Below are positions 1 through 6,067 of a stretch of DNA of 9,874 bases, in pieces. A program made the translations under genes and the position numbers. The notes beneath the pieces were generated by a model. The model ran no database searches, had not been told where the DNA came from, and saw nothing but the letters and a program-made list of their open reading frames with translations. The number at the start of each line of letters is the position of its first letter. Position 1 is the stretch's first letter. Source of the stretch: Candidatus Cloacimonadota bacterium (lineage in GTDB: Bacteria > Cloacimonadota > Cloacimonadia > JGIOTU-2); contig JAGHCS010000101.1 in assembly GCA_021160355.1 (NCBI GenBank), positions 1 through 9,874 of the forward strand, given 5' to 3'.

Positions 1-4
1 CACT

Positions 5-63
5 TTGGGAATGCAACAAAAAGTTTCGATAACAGTGCATTCCCAATCAGGGGATTGGGAATG
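5..63. repeat. Palindromic repeat cluster, three copies of TTGGGAATG in alternating orientation
   Basis: Seen directly: CATTCCCAATC at 38-48 is the exact reverse complement of 53-63, with a 4-base loop (AGGG). A further copy of the arm, TTGGGAATGCA at 5-15, is the exact reverse complement of 36-46. The middle arm can therefore pair with either flank, giving two mutually exclusive hairpins (11 bp with a 4-nt loop, or 11 bp with a 20-nt loop). The element lies downstream of asnS in non-coding DNA and may continue past the left edge. There is no T-run directly after the stem on either strand, so a standard intrinsic terminator is not well supported. A dispersed intergenic palindrome family or a bidirectional mRNA 3'-end structure is more likely (inference). 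Confidence 0.75.
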
Positions 64-70
64 AGAATCC

Positions 71-94
71 AATAATTTTCTATTAAAAATTATT
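71..94 (-). terminator. AT-only hairpin downstream of asnS, weak terminator candidate
   Basis: AATAATTTT at 71-79 pairs perfectly with AAAATTATT at 86-94 across a 6-base loop. It lies 46 bases past the asnS stop codon, between that gene and the GC-richer palindrome at 38-63. The stem has no G-C pair, so it would be weak alone. It may act with the second hairpin, or may be chance in AT-rich DNA. Confidence 0.3.
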
Positions 95-99
95 TTATT

Positions 100-130
100 C
101 TTTTCGCGTTTTTCGTGTATTTCATGGTTC
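100..130. repeat. Degenerate short tandem repeat, TTTCGTG-like units
   Basis: Reading the plus strand, three units of about 8-9 bases follow one another: TTTTCGCG (101-108), TTTTTCGTG (109-117) and TATTTCATG (118-126), with a decayed continuation into TTCATATTTC. The run ends about 10 bases from the asnS stop codon. Runs of TTTCGTG/CACGAAA-type units are, from general knowledge, found between genes in many unrelated bacterial genomes. This looks like a small, worn copy. Its function is unknown. Confidence 0.5.
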
Positions 131-139
131 ATATTTCTG

Positions 140-1441
140 CTAAGGATAAATCCTGTAAAGCATTCGTGGGAAGGGGATTGCTTCACGAATATGACGCACA
201 CCTGACATCCATCCAATGAGACGTTCCAGTCCGACACCAAATCCGCTATGAGGAACAGAGCCGTACTTCCTCAAATCAAGATACCATTGATAATCATTTA
301 ATGAGATATCATCTTCTTGCATTCTCTTTTTTAGAATATGATAATCATCTTCTCTCTGTGACCCACCGATTATTTCGCCAAAACCTTCAGGTGCAATAAG
401 GTCTGAACCCAGAGAAATTTCATGATCATGAGGATCTTCTTTCATGTAAAATGCTTTGATATGTTTAGGCCATTTTTCGACGAAAATAGGTACATCAGAA
501 TCTTCTACAAGAGCTTCTTCTTCTCGAGCACCCATGTCATCTCCAAAATGAATATCAATACCCTTTTGTTGAAGTATTTCAATCATTTCTTTGTAGGAGA
601 TGAGCTTGAAAGGGGCATCAGCTTTGTGTAGAGCTTCAATATCGCGTTCGAGTGTTTGTAGGTCTGTAAGATTATTTTTCAGAACAGATTTAATGACAAA
701 TCTTATCAGGTTCTCCTGTATTTTCATGTTTTCTTTGTGCTCAACATACGCAGCTTCCGCATCCATCATCCAAAATTCTGTAAGATGTTTGCGTGTTTTT
801 GATTTCTCAGCGCGGAACACAGGACCAAAATCATAAACTCTCCCCAAACTCATGATACCTGCTTCGAGATAGAGTTGTCCTGATTGCGAAAGATATGCCT
901 TACCTTGATCAAAATAGGGAACCTCAAAAAGCGTTGTTGTTCCTTCGCACGCATTAGGGGTAAGGATCGGGGAATCAAATCTGAAGAAGCCCTGTTTATT
1001 CAAGTATTCACAGATTGCAAAATACACAGTATGTCGGATTTTCATAATTGCATTTTGCTTACTCGATCGTAACCAGAGATGCCTATTTGAGAGCAGAAAA
1101 TCTACTCCGTGTTCTTTTTTACCTATAGGATAGTCTTTAGATAGGTGTATGATTTCTATACCCGTGAGTTGCAGCTCGTATTGGTTTTCAAGATTGGGAT
1201 GTTTTTTGACAATGCCTGTAACAATTATTGAAGATTCAAGTGTAAGAGTTTTCACTTTTTCAAAATTTTCTTCGCCAAGATCGGGTTTCCATGCAACTAC
1301 CTGCACTTCTCCAGTCCCGTCACGGAAGATGACAAAGCGGAGTTTGCTGCTCGATTTTCTATAGTTCCTTACCCAGCCCTGAAGAGTTACTTCTTTTCCA
1401 ACATATTTTGAGAGATCTTTTACAAATATTTTCTTAGCCAT
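140..1441 (-). CDS. asnS: Asparaginyl-tRNA synthetase
   Basis: Charges tRNA-Asn with asparagine using ATP, in the cytoplasm. It is a class IIb synthetase of 433 residues, a full length for the compact bacterial form. An N-terminal OB-fold that binds the anticodon covers roughly residues 15-100 (QGWVRNYR near 21-28). The catalytic core follows: motif 1 ends with the proline in FDSPILTP (155-162), motif 2 is FRAEKSKTRKHLTEFW (209-224) and motif 3 is GFGVGLERLIGW (400-411). The stretch EIIGGSQRED at 356-365 separates AsnRS from AspRS. The FRAEKSKTR form of motif 2 resembles the short Thermus-type enzymes more than the E. coli type (FRAENSNTS). The start codon is 2 nt after the stop codon of the upstream dehydrogenase gene, so it is probably translated from the same transcript. 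It is the last gene of the minus-strand block. Confidence 0.95.
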   Translation of the reverse strand: MAKKIFVKDLSKYVGKEVTLQGWVRNYRKSSSKLRFVIFRDGTGEVQVVAWKPDLGEENFEKVKTLTLESSIIVTGIVKKHPNLENQYELQLTGIEIIHLSKDYPIGKKEHGVDFLLSNRHLWLRSSKQNAIMKIRHTVYFAICEYLNKQGFFRFDSPILTPNACEGTTTLFEVPYFDQGKAYLSQSGQLYLEAGIMSLGRVYDFGPVFRAEKSKTRKHLTEFWMMDAEAAYVEHKENMKIQENLIRFVIKSVLKNNLTDLQTLERDIEALHKADAPFKLISYKEMIEILQQKGIDIHFGDDMGAREEEALVEDSDVPIFVEKWPKHIKAFYMKEDPHDHEISLGSDLIAPEGFGEIIGGSQREDDYHILKKRMQEDDISLNDYQWYLDLRKYGSVPHSGFGVGLERLIGWMSGVRHIREAIPFPRMLYRIYP

Positions 1442-1443
1442 GC

Positions 1444-2430
1444 CTATTCCAAACCCATGTTTCTTCTATTTTGTTCAATGTCTTCCATTATTTTATAAGC
1501 GACACGCAGCGCTTGATAACCATCTTGAGCATTCACGATCGGACGAATATCGGTTTTTATTGATTGAACCAAACTCTCGATCTCAGCTTTAAGCGGTTCT
1601 TTTTCTATAATAGGAAGTTCCTCAGTTCTGAAAAGCTCAAATACATTGGCATCGCGCCTTCCTGCCATTACATCTTTCATGATCTCTTCAACTTGAGGAT
1701 TCTTTTGAACCACACGCACTTTCTTATCCTGATAATCGAGTGAGATATACATATCTTTTTGGAAGAAACGTATTTTTCGTTCTCGTTTGAGTGAGATTCT
1801 GCTTGAAGTGATATTTGCCAGCGCTCCGTTCTCGAATTCGATCTTCGCATTTGCAATATCAATATCGTTTGTTAGAATGGGTACACCCACTGCATTTATT
1901 TCTTTGACCCTACTTTGTACGAGTGATAAAATAATATCAATGTCATGGATCATGATATCATAGACAACTGGCACATCACTACCGCGTGGTGTAAAAGGAG
2001 CAAGCCTGTTTGCTTCAATAAATATGGGTTTGAGCAAAACCGAGGAGAGAGCCATAATTGCAGGATTGAAGCGCTCGATATGACCAACCTGAAACTTTAC
2101 TCCGGTTTTTTCAACCAACGCAACGATCTTTCTTGCATCATCAAGTGTGCTGCAAATGGGCTTTTCTACGAGCACATGCTTTTTATGCTCGACACAATAT
2201 TTCGAGTATTCGTAATGTGATTGTGTGGGGGAAGCAATGCTCAGCAGATCAGAATGTATGAGCAGTTCGTCGAGATTGTCATACACCTGGCAGCCATTCT
2301 TCTCTGCAATTTCATGTGCCCGTTCTTTATCCGTGTCATAAATACCAACAGATTCGATGTCCTGTAATTCGCTATAAATCCGTGCATGATGCTGTCCTAA
2401 GTGACCTACTCCAATAACGCCTGCTCTCAT
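1444..2430 (-). CDS. Gfo/Idh/MocA family dehydrogenase, probable UDP-N-acetylglucosamine 3-dehydrogenase (GnnA-like)
   Basis: 328-residue NAD(P)-dependent sugar dehydrogenase. Residues 1-120 form a Rossmann domain with the dinucleotide loop GVGHLGQHHA (7-16). An aspartate closes the second strand (D32), which usually favours NAD over NADP. The family signature EKP is at 89-91, with the catalytic-type Lys90. The C-terminal substrate domain carries HIERFNPA (117-124) and MIHDIDI (160-166), with the expected His162. The HIERFNPA, FIEANRLAPF and MIHDID segments match those I associate with GnnA, which oxidises C3 of UDP-GlcNAc so that GnnB can aminate it for amide-linked lipid A. The family assignment is firm. 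The exact substrate is inferred, and no GnnB aminotransferase or lpx gene is in this window. It overlaps the upstream membrane-protein gene by 4 nt (ATGA) and has a clear AAGGA ribosome site. Confidence 0.8.
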   Translation of the reverse strand: MRAGVIGVGHLGQHHARIYSELQDIESVGIYDTDKERAHEIAEKNGCQVYDNLDELLIHSDLLSIASPTQSHYEYSKYCVEHKKHVLVEKPICSTLDDARKIVALVEKTGVKFQVGHIERFNPAIMALSSVLLKPIFIEANRLAPFTPRGSDVPVVYDIMIHDIDIILSLVQSRVKEINAVGVPILTNDIDIANAKIEFENGALANITSSRISLKRERKIRFFQKDMYISLDYQDKKVRVVQKNPQVEEIMKDVMAGRRDANVFELFRTEELPIIEKEPLKAEIESLVQSIKTDIRPIVNAQDGYQALRVAYKIMEDIEQNRRNMGLE

Positions 2431-2735
2431 TTGTCTTCCTTTGTAACCGTTTTCTTGTCATTCTTTTTTTTGCTGTAGGAAATTCCAAGATTAAACACCG
2501 CATACAGTATGAGAAGATATGCCACAATCCTCATTAAGATTGTAATACCTATTATGAATGTACTGAAGATTATCTCATTAAGTATGAATATAACTGCGAA
2601 AAGTGCAAACGCAATTCCTATTAGAAGAGGTGATTTGTTTTGTGTCTCCTTATAAGCCCATAAACCCAGCACGAAGATAATGCAGAAAATTAAAAAATAA
2701 AAAACCGGAAGGATATCGAAAAATACATCTGCCAT
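2427..2735 (-). CDS. Small integral membrane protein of unknown function, three predicted helices
   Basis: 102 residues, not recognised as any named family. Three hydrophobic stretches are long enough to span the membrane: about residues 7-27, 37-58 and 60-85. They are followed by a strongly basic, lysine-rich tail (SKKKNDKK) that would be cytoplasmic by the positive-inside rule. A short polar loop (KETQNKS) joins helices 1 and 2. I chose the ATG at 2735 because a GGAG ribosome site sits 5 nt before it. A longer reading from a TTG at 2798 adds 21 residues but would start on top of the candidate -35 element. It overlaps the dehydrogenase start by 4 nt, so the two are translationally coupled. 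An envelope role alongside a lipid A-type sugar enzyme is possible but unproven. Confidence 0.75.
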   Translation of the reverse strand: MADVFFDILPVFYFLIFCIIFVLGLWAYKETQNKSPLLIGIAFALFAVIFILNEIIFSTFIIGITILMRIVAYLLILYAVFNLGISYSKKKNDKKTVTKEDK

Positions 2736-2739
2736 TGTT

Positions 2740-2744
2740 ACTCC
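2740..2744 (-). promoter_or_regulatory. Ribosome binding site that decides the membrane-protein start
   Basis: On the minus strand GGAGT lies 5 nt before the ATG at 2735. The alternative upstream TTG has nothing comparable, so this site sets the start. Confidence 0.7.
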
Positions 2745-2769
2745 ATATTTATTTATGAACTTAATGAAA

Positions 2770-2798
2770 GATATGTGTAGAGGGCAATTTGCTGTCAA
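2770..2798 (-). promoter_or_regulatory. Candidate sigma-70-type promoter for the minus-strand operon
   Basis: On the minus strand there is a perfect TTGACA (2793-2798) and, 17 bases on, CATATC (2770-2775), which matches the -10 consensus at only three of six positions. It is well placed for a short leader ahead of the ribosome site at 2740-2744. The -10 element is poor, so treat this as a suggestion only. Confidence 0.25.
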
Positions 2799-2931
2799 TT
2801 ATTTTGCTTACTAGCTTAAATATTCTCTGGCTACTTTAATAGATAGTAATCAATAGACTCTATTATTAATGAAAACTTCAATTTAATTGACAAACAAATT
2901 GTTATGCGAAATTGCTCAATCAGTTAAAATT

Positions 2932-2936
2932 AAGGA
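2932..2936 (+). promoter_or_regulatory. Ribosome binding site that decides the histidine kinase start
   Basis: AAGGA lies 7 nt before the ATG at 2944. The in-frame TTG at 2887, which would add 19 residues, has only AT-rich sequence upstream and no such site. Confidence 0.65.
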
Positions 2937-2943
2937 AATTGAA

Positions 2944-4467
2944 ATGATCGCCCGAATAAATAGAATACTAAAAGAAATGACCAAACTTTCCAAAAAAAAG
3001 ATTGGGCATTTGGAATTTGTCCATGCTATTCATAAGCTTTTTGCTGATGAGTTGGATATCCGAGAATCAATCTTCATTCTGGCTATAGACAACTACTTTT
3101 TAAAAAGTTCATACAGTGTAAAACCTGAGGAATATTGGCATATCCGCACGAATGAGTTGCAGGACAAAGACAGGTTTTCCCGGCTGGCAGACATCGTTCT
3201 TAAAGAGATAGATTTTAATCCCGATTCTGATATAAGGGTAGAGATAAATAATTGTAATATTATAATTGGCTACATTATAGTTCGAAATTTTGGAATTAAA
3301 AGCGATGTGGCAGAGATTTTAGAAGAAGTAAAGGATTTCTTCTTCCTGATCTGCAAGTCGATCTATAGACAGTTCCAGTTGAATGAAAGAGTAAAAGAAT
3401 TAAGCTGTCTGCACAGTATTAGCAAAATCGCTGAAAACTCAGATCTCAGCATTCCTGAATTTCTCACGGAAATTGTTAATCTACTTCCGCCTGCCTTGCA
3501 ATTTCCAGATCAAGCCAGTGCTCGTATTGTCTACAATGAGCAGACTTTTCAAACTGACCAATTCGAAGAAAGTGAACACTCGCTCAAAGCAGCTATTGTG
3601 TTGGACAAAATAAAAACCGGTTTTGTAGAAGTAAGTTATCCAAAAGATTTTAACTTGTCTGACAGTTATCTGTTCTTGAAAGAGGAAGAACACCTGATAA
3701 GTATCATTGCTCAGGAATTAAGCATTACGTTAGAAAAGAAGAATGCTCAAAAAGAAAGCAAAAATTTGGAGAAACAACTTCGCCATGCTGATAGACTTGC
3801 AACCCTTGGGCAGCTTTCTGCAGGTATTGCACACGAGATAAATGAACCCCTCGCAGGAATACTGGGTTTGGCTCAATTAATGGAAAAAAATGAAAGTCTT
3901 GATGACCAGGCTATATCTGATCTGGAAAATATTGTTTCAGCTTCTTTGCATGCACGAGAAGTGGTAAAAAAACTTATGCTTTTTGCACGTCAAATGCCAT
4001 CTTCCCAAACCAATCTGGATTTGAATGAAGCGGTAAATAATGCTGTCTTTTTTTTAGAATCACGCTGCCGCAAGAACTTAGTGAAGATCACACTCGATCT
4101 AAAAAAAGGTATTCCCTGCATAAAAGCAGATTCTTCACAGATTCATCAGGTACTTATTAACCTGATTGTGAATGCCTTGCAGGCAATGCCTGATGGCGGT
4201 ATCATAAGTATTAGAACTTCTTTTGACGCTGAATTTGTTTTTCTGGAATGCAGGGATACTGGGATTGGTATGAGTAAAAATGTTCTGAGCCAGATTTTCA
4301 ATCCTTTCTTCACAACCAAAAAAGTGAATGAGGGAACAGGTTTGGGATTATCAGTAGTACATGGAATCATTTACTCGCATGGTGGTGAAATAAAAGTGAC
4401 CAGTAAGCCAGGTAAAGGAGCAAAATTCTTGATAACATTTCCTCAAGCACTAAAGGAAGGTTCATAA
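2944..4467 (+). CDS. Soluble sensor histidine kinase with a GAF-like domain, partner of the sigma-54 activator
   Basis: 507 residues from the ATG chosen by its ribosome site. No membrane segment is visible, so it should sense a cytoplasmic signal. Residues 1-148 are an unrecognised N-terminal region, possibly a worn sensor domain. Residues 149-270 are a GAF-like domain beginning RVKELSCLH, with QFPD at 186-189 and FLKEE at 244-248. A short coiled linker (about 271-290) leads to the kinase core. The H-box is AHEINEPLAG with phospho-acceptor His297, the N-box NLIVNALQAM has Asn410, the G1 box is DTGIGM (438-443) and the G2 box is GTGLGLS (464-470). All catalytic motifs are intact. The HEINEPL form resembles the NtrB/DctB class, which typically pairs with sigma-54 activators. 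The stop codon overlaps the next start by one base (TAATG), so kinase and regulator are made together. The same GAF-like domain recurs in the gene at 9158. Confidence 0.9.
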   Translation: MIARINRILKEMTKLSKKKIGHLEFVHAIHKLFADELDIRESIFILAIDNYFLKSSYSVKPEEYWHIRTNELQDKDRFSRLADIVLKEIDFNPDSDIRVEINNCNIIIGYIIVRNFGIKSDVAEILEEVKDFFFLICKSIYRQFQLNERVKELSCLHSISKIAENSDLSIPEFLTEIVNLLPPALQFPDQASARIVYNEQTFQTDQFEESEHSLKAAIVLDKIKTGFVEVSYPKDFNLSDSYLFLKEEEHLISIIAQELSITLEKKNAQKESKNLEKQLRHADRLATLGQLSAGIAHEINEPLAGILGLAQLMEKNESLDDQAISDLENIVSASLHAREVVKKLMLFARQMPSSQTNLDLNEAVNNAVFFLESRCRKNLVKITLDLKKGIPCIKADSSQIHQVLINLIVNALQAMPDGGIISIRTSFDAEFVFLECRDTGIGMSKNVLSQIFNPFFTTKKVNEGTGLGLSVVHGIIYSHGGEIKVTSKPGKGAKFLITFPQALKEGS

Positions 4468-5804
4468 TGAAAAATAAAAGAATTCTTGTTTTAGATGATT
4501 ATGATATTACCCGTGAAGTGATTAAACGCAATCTGACAGCGAATGGTTACCAGCTTTACACAGCTGGAAATTTTGAGCTGGCAAAAGAGATACTTCATGA
4601 AATCGAACCGGATCTGGTAATCACCGATCTTAAAATGCCCGACATCAATGGATTGGATGTGGTAACTTATATCACTGAAAATTTCAAGGATATGGAAATT
4701 ATCGTTGTCACCGGTTATCCAACCATAACTTCTGCTGTTGATGCAGTCAAGCTGGGCGCAGACGATTACTTAACAAAGCCGTTTACGGATGTGGAACTTT
4801 TAGCAGCTGTAAAAAAAGCCCTGGAAAAACAGAAAAATAAACGGGAATTTAATAAGGAAATAACAGATGGATTTGGTGAAAAATTCGGAATTATAGGAAA
4901 TTCTGAGAAAATGCTGGAAGTGTTTAAAACTATAAAAAAAGCTTCAGAGATAAACAGCACAGTATTGATAACCGGAGAGAGTGGAACTGGAAAAGAACTC
5001 GTAGCTCGAGCGATTCATTACACGGGCTTCAGGGGAGCAGCACCCTTTATTCCAATAAATTGTGGCGCTATACCAGAGACTCTTTTGGAAAGTGAACTAT
5101 TTGGTCATGTAAAAGGAGCTTTTACCGGTGCTCATACAACTCGTAATGGCTTTTTTATCAGTGCAAACAAAGGGACGATTTTCCTGGATGAAATATCAGA
5201 AACTTCAATGATGTTTCAAATCAAGCTACTGCGCGTGATCCAGGAAAAAGAGGTGTACCTGGTCGGTTCTACCGAAGCCCAGAAAGTAGATGTTCGAATT
5301 CTGGTGGCTTCAAATAAAGACCTGCATGGATTGGTGGAATTGGGTAAATTCAGGGAAGATCTTTTCTATCGATTGAACGTTCTCACTATTAATATTCCTC
5401 CTTTGCGAGAGCGAGGTACAGATATTTTCCAGCTTGCTAATTATTTTGCCAATAAATATGCGGAAGAATTTAATAAAAAAATTCCAACCTTCAACGATGA
5501 AGTGCTGAAAATTTTGGGTAATTATAATTGGCCCGGAAATGTTCGGGAATTGGAAAACCTGGTCCATCGGTTGGTGATAATGAATGAAGATGGAATTATC
5601 CGTAAAGCCGATCTTCCAACATTTATGAAATCGAGGATAGGAAGTGTGAGCGATGTGAAAAGAACGCTGCACGAAGTCGAGATCGAACACATTAAAAATG
5701 TTCTCGAATATACGAACAATAATAAATCAAAAGCATCTGAAATTCTTCATATTGACCGTAAAACCTTAAATAATAAACTCAATCAAGAAGTAATAAAAAA
5801 ATAG
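4467..5804 (+). CDS. NtrC-family sigma-54-dependent response regulator
   Basis: 445 residues, full length. Receiver domain at 1-120: acidic pair D10/D11, phospho-acceptor Asp54 in ITDLKMP, Thr82 and Lys104. The AAA+ ATPase domain covers about 141-370, with Walker A GESGTGKE (170-177), the sigma-54 contact loop GAFTGA (217-222) intact, and Walker B IFLDE with D241/E242. The C-terminal Fis-type helix-turn-helix (about 400-445) has KASEILHIDRKTLNNKL. The intact GAFTGA loop means it can activate sigma-54 RNA polymerase when phosphorylated, presumably by the kinase encoded just upstream. Translation is coupled through TAATG, and a strong AAGGAAGG ribosome site is at 4453-4460. A perfect sigma-54 promoter lies 206 bases past its stop codon, ahead of glutamate dehydrogenase, and is the obvious local target (inference). 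Confidence 0.95.
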   Translation: MKNKRILVLDDYDITREVIKRNLTANGYQLYTAGNFELAKEILHEIEPDLVITDLKMPDINGLDVVTYITENFKDMEIIVVTGYPTITSAVDAVKLGADDYLTKPFTDVELLAAVKKALEKQKNKREFNKEITDGFGEKFGIIGNSEKMLEVFKTIKKASEINSTVLITGESGTGKELVARAIHYTGFRGAAPFIPINCGAIPETLLESELFGHVKGAFTGAHTTRNGFFISANKGTIFLDEISETSMMFQIKLLRVIQEKEVYLVGSTEAQKVDVRILVASNKDLHGLVELGKFREDLFYRLNVLTINIPPLRERGTDIFQLANYFANKYAEEFNKKIPTFNDEVLKILGNYNWPGNVRELENLVHRLVIMNEDGIIRKADLPTFMKSRIGSVSDVKRTLHEVEIEHIKNVLEYTNNNKSKASEILHIDRKTLNNKLNQEVIKK

Positions 5805-5861
5805 AATTAAAACCAGTCAGATATTCTTATATTTGATAGGGACTGCGGAATTATTGAAGCT

Positions 5862-5878
5862 TGGGGAAAAATTCCCCA
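5862..5878. promoter_or_regulatory. Palindrome TGGGGAA-AAA-TTCCCCA, candidate activator binding site or regulator-gene terminator
   Basis: A perfect 7-bp inverted repeat with a 3-base centre. It can be lengthened by GAAG (5856-5859) pairing with CTTC (5879-5882) if two bases bulge out. Its centre lies about 140 bases upstream of the -24 element at 6010, the usual distance for an enhancer site of an NtrC-type activator. No T-run follows on the plus strand, so terminator use after the regulator gene is less likely but not excluded. Confidence 0.45.
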
Positions 5879-5951
5879 CTTCTAAATCAATAAAAAATTA
5901 CGATTCTAAAAAAATAACGAGATTCACGAAACAATTTTTCTGTCTATAAAC

Positions 5952-5966
5952 TGCATTATCAATGCA
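5952..5966. promoter_or_regulatory. Palindrome TGCATT-ATC-AATGCA upstream of the sigma-54 promoter
   Basis: A perfect 6-bp inverted repeat with a 3-base centre, 44-58 bases upstream of the -24 element. It could be an activator or repressor site. It overlaps TATCAATGCATTT (5957-5969), which matches the proteobacterial IHF consensus WATCAANNNNTTR at all but the last position. A DNA-bending protein site between an enhancer and a sigma-54 promoter would be the classic layout. Whether this organism uses IHF-like specificity is unknown. Confidence 0.4.
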
Positions 5967-6009
5967 TTTCCCAGATAGTTGAGGAATAATTTTTTAAATA
6001 TTCATTATT

Positions 6010-6025
6010 TGGCACAGAATTTGCA
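6010..6025 (+). promoter_or_regulatory. Sigma-54 (RpoN) promoter of glutamate dehydrogenase
   Basis: TGGCAC (6010-6015), five bases, then TTGCA (6021-6025), an exact match to the sigma-54 -24/-12 consensus. The invariant GG (6011-6012) and GC (6023-6024) are separated by exactly 10 bases, as required. Transcription should begin near 6036, giving a leader of about 32 bases before the ATG at 6068, with the ribosome site AAGGAG at 6057-6062. The gene for an NtrC-family activator ends just upstream. Confidence 0.9.
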
Positions 6026-6067
6026 AATATATAAAACAAATAGTTTAAATATTGAAAAGGAGAAAAG

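Noticed and set aside
5..63. Edge of a CRISPR array
   Set aside because: The copies alternate in orientation, are only about 9-11 bases long and have no regular spacer length; no cas gene is visible.
2736..2798. Upstream TTG start that lengthens the membrane protein by 21 residues
   Set aside because: It has no ribosome site and falls on the candidate -35 element, while the ATG at 2735 has GGAG at ideal spacing.
2837..2865. AT-rich inverted repeat TAATAGA...TCTATTA upstream of the kinase gene
   Set aside because: Only 7 bp, all but one pair A-T, with a 15-base spacer in very AT-rich DNA, so chance is a sufficient explanation. I found no convincing promoter there either.
2887..2943. TTG start adding 19 residues to the histidine kinase
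   Set aside because: No Shine-Dalgarno sequence precedes it, whereas the ATG at 2944 has AAGGA 7 bases upstream.
5310..5719. Antisense open frames across the activator gene, and similar antisense frames over gdhA, the dikinase-like gene and asnS
   Set aside because: They lie wholly inside well-supported genes, have no ribosome sites or recognisable motifs, and look like frame shadows.
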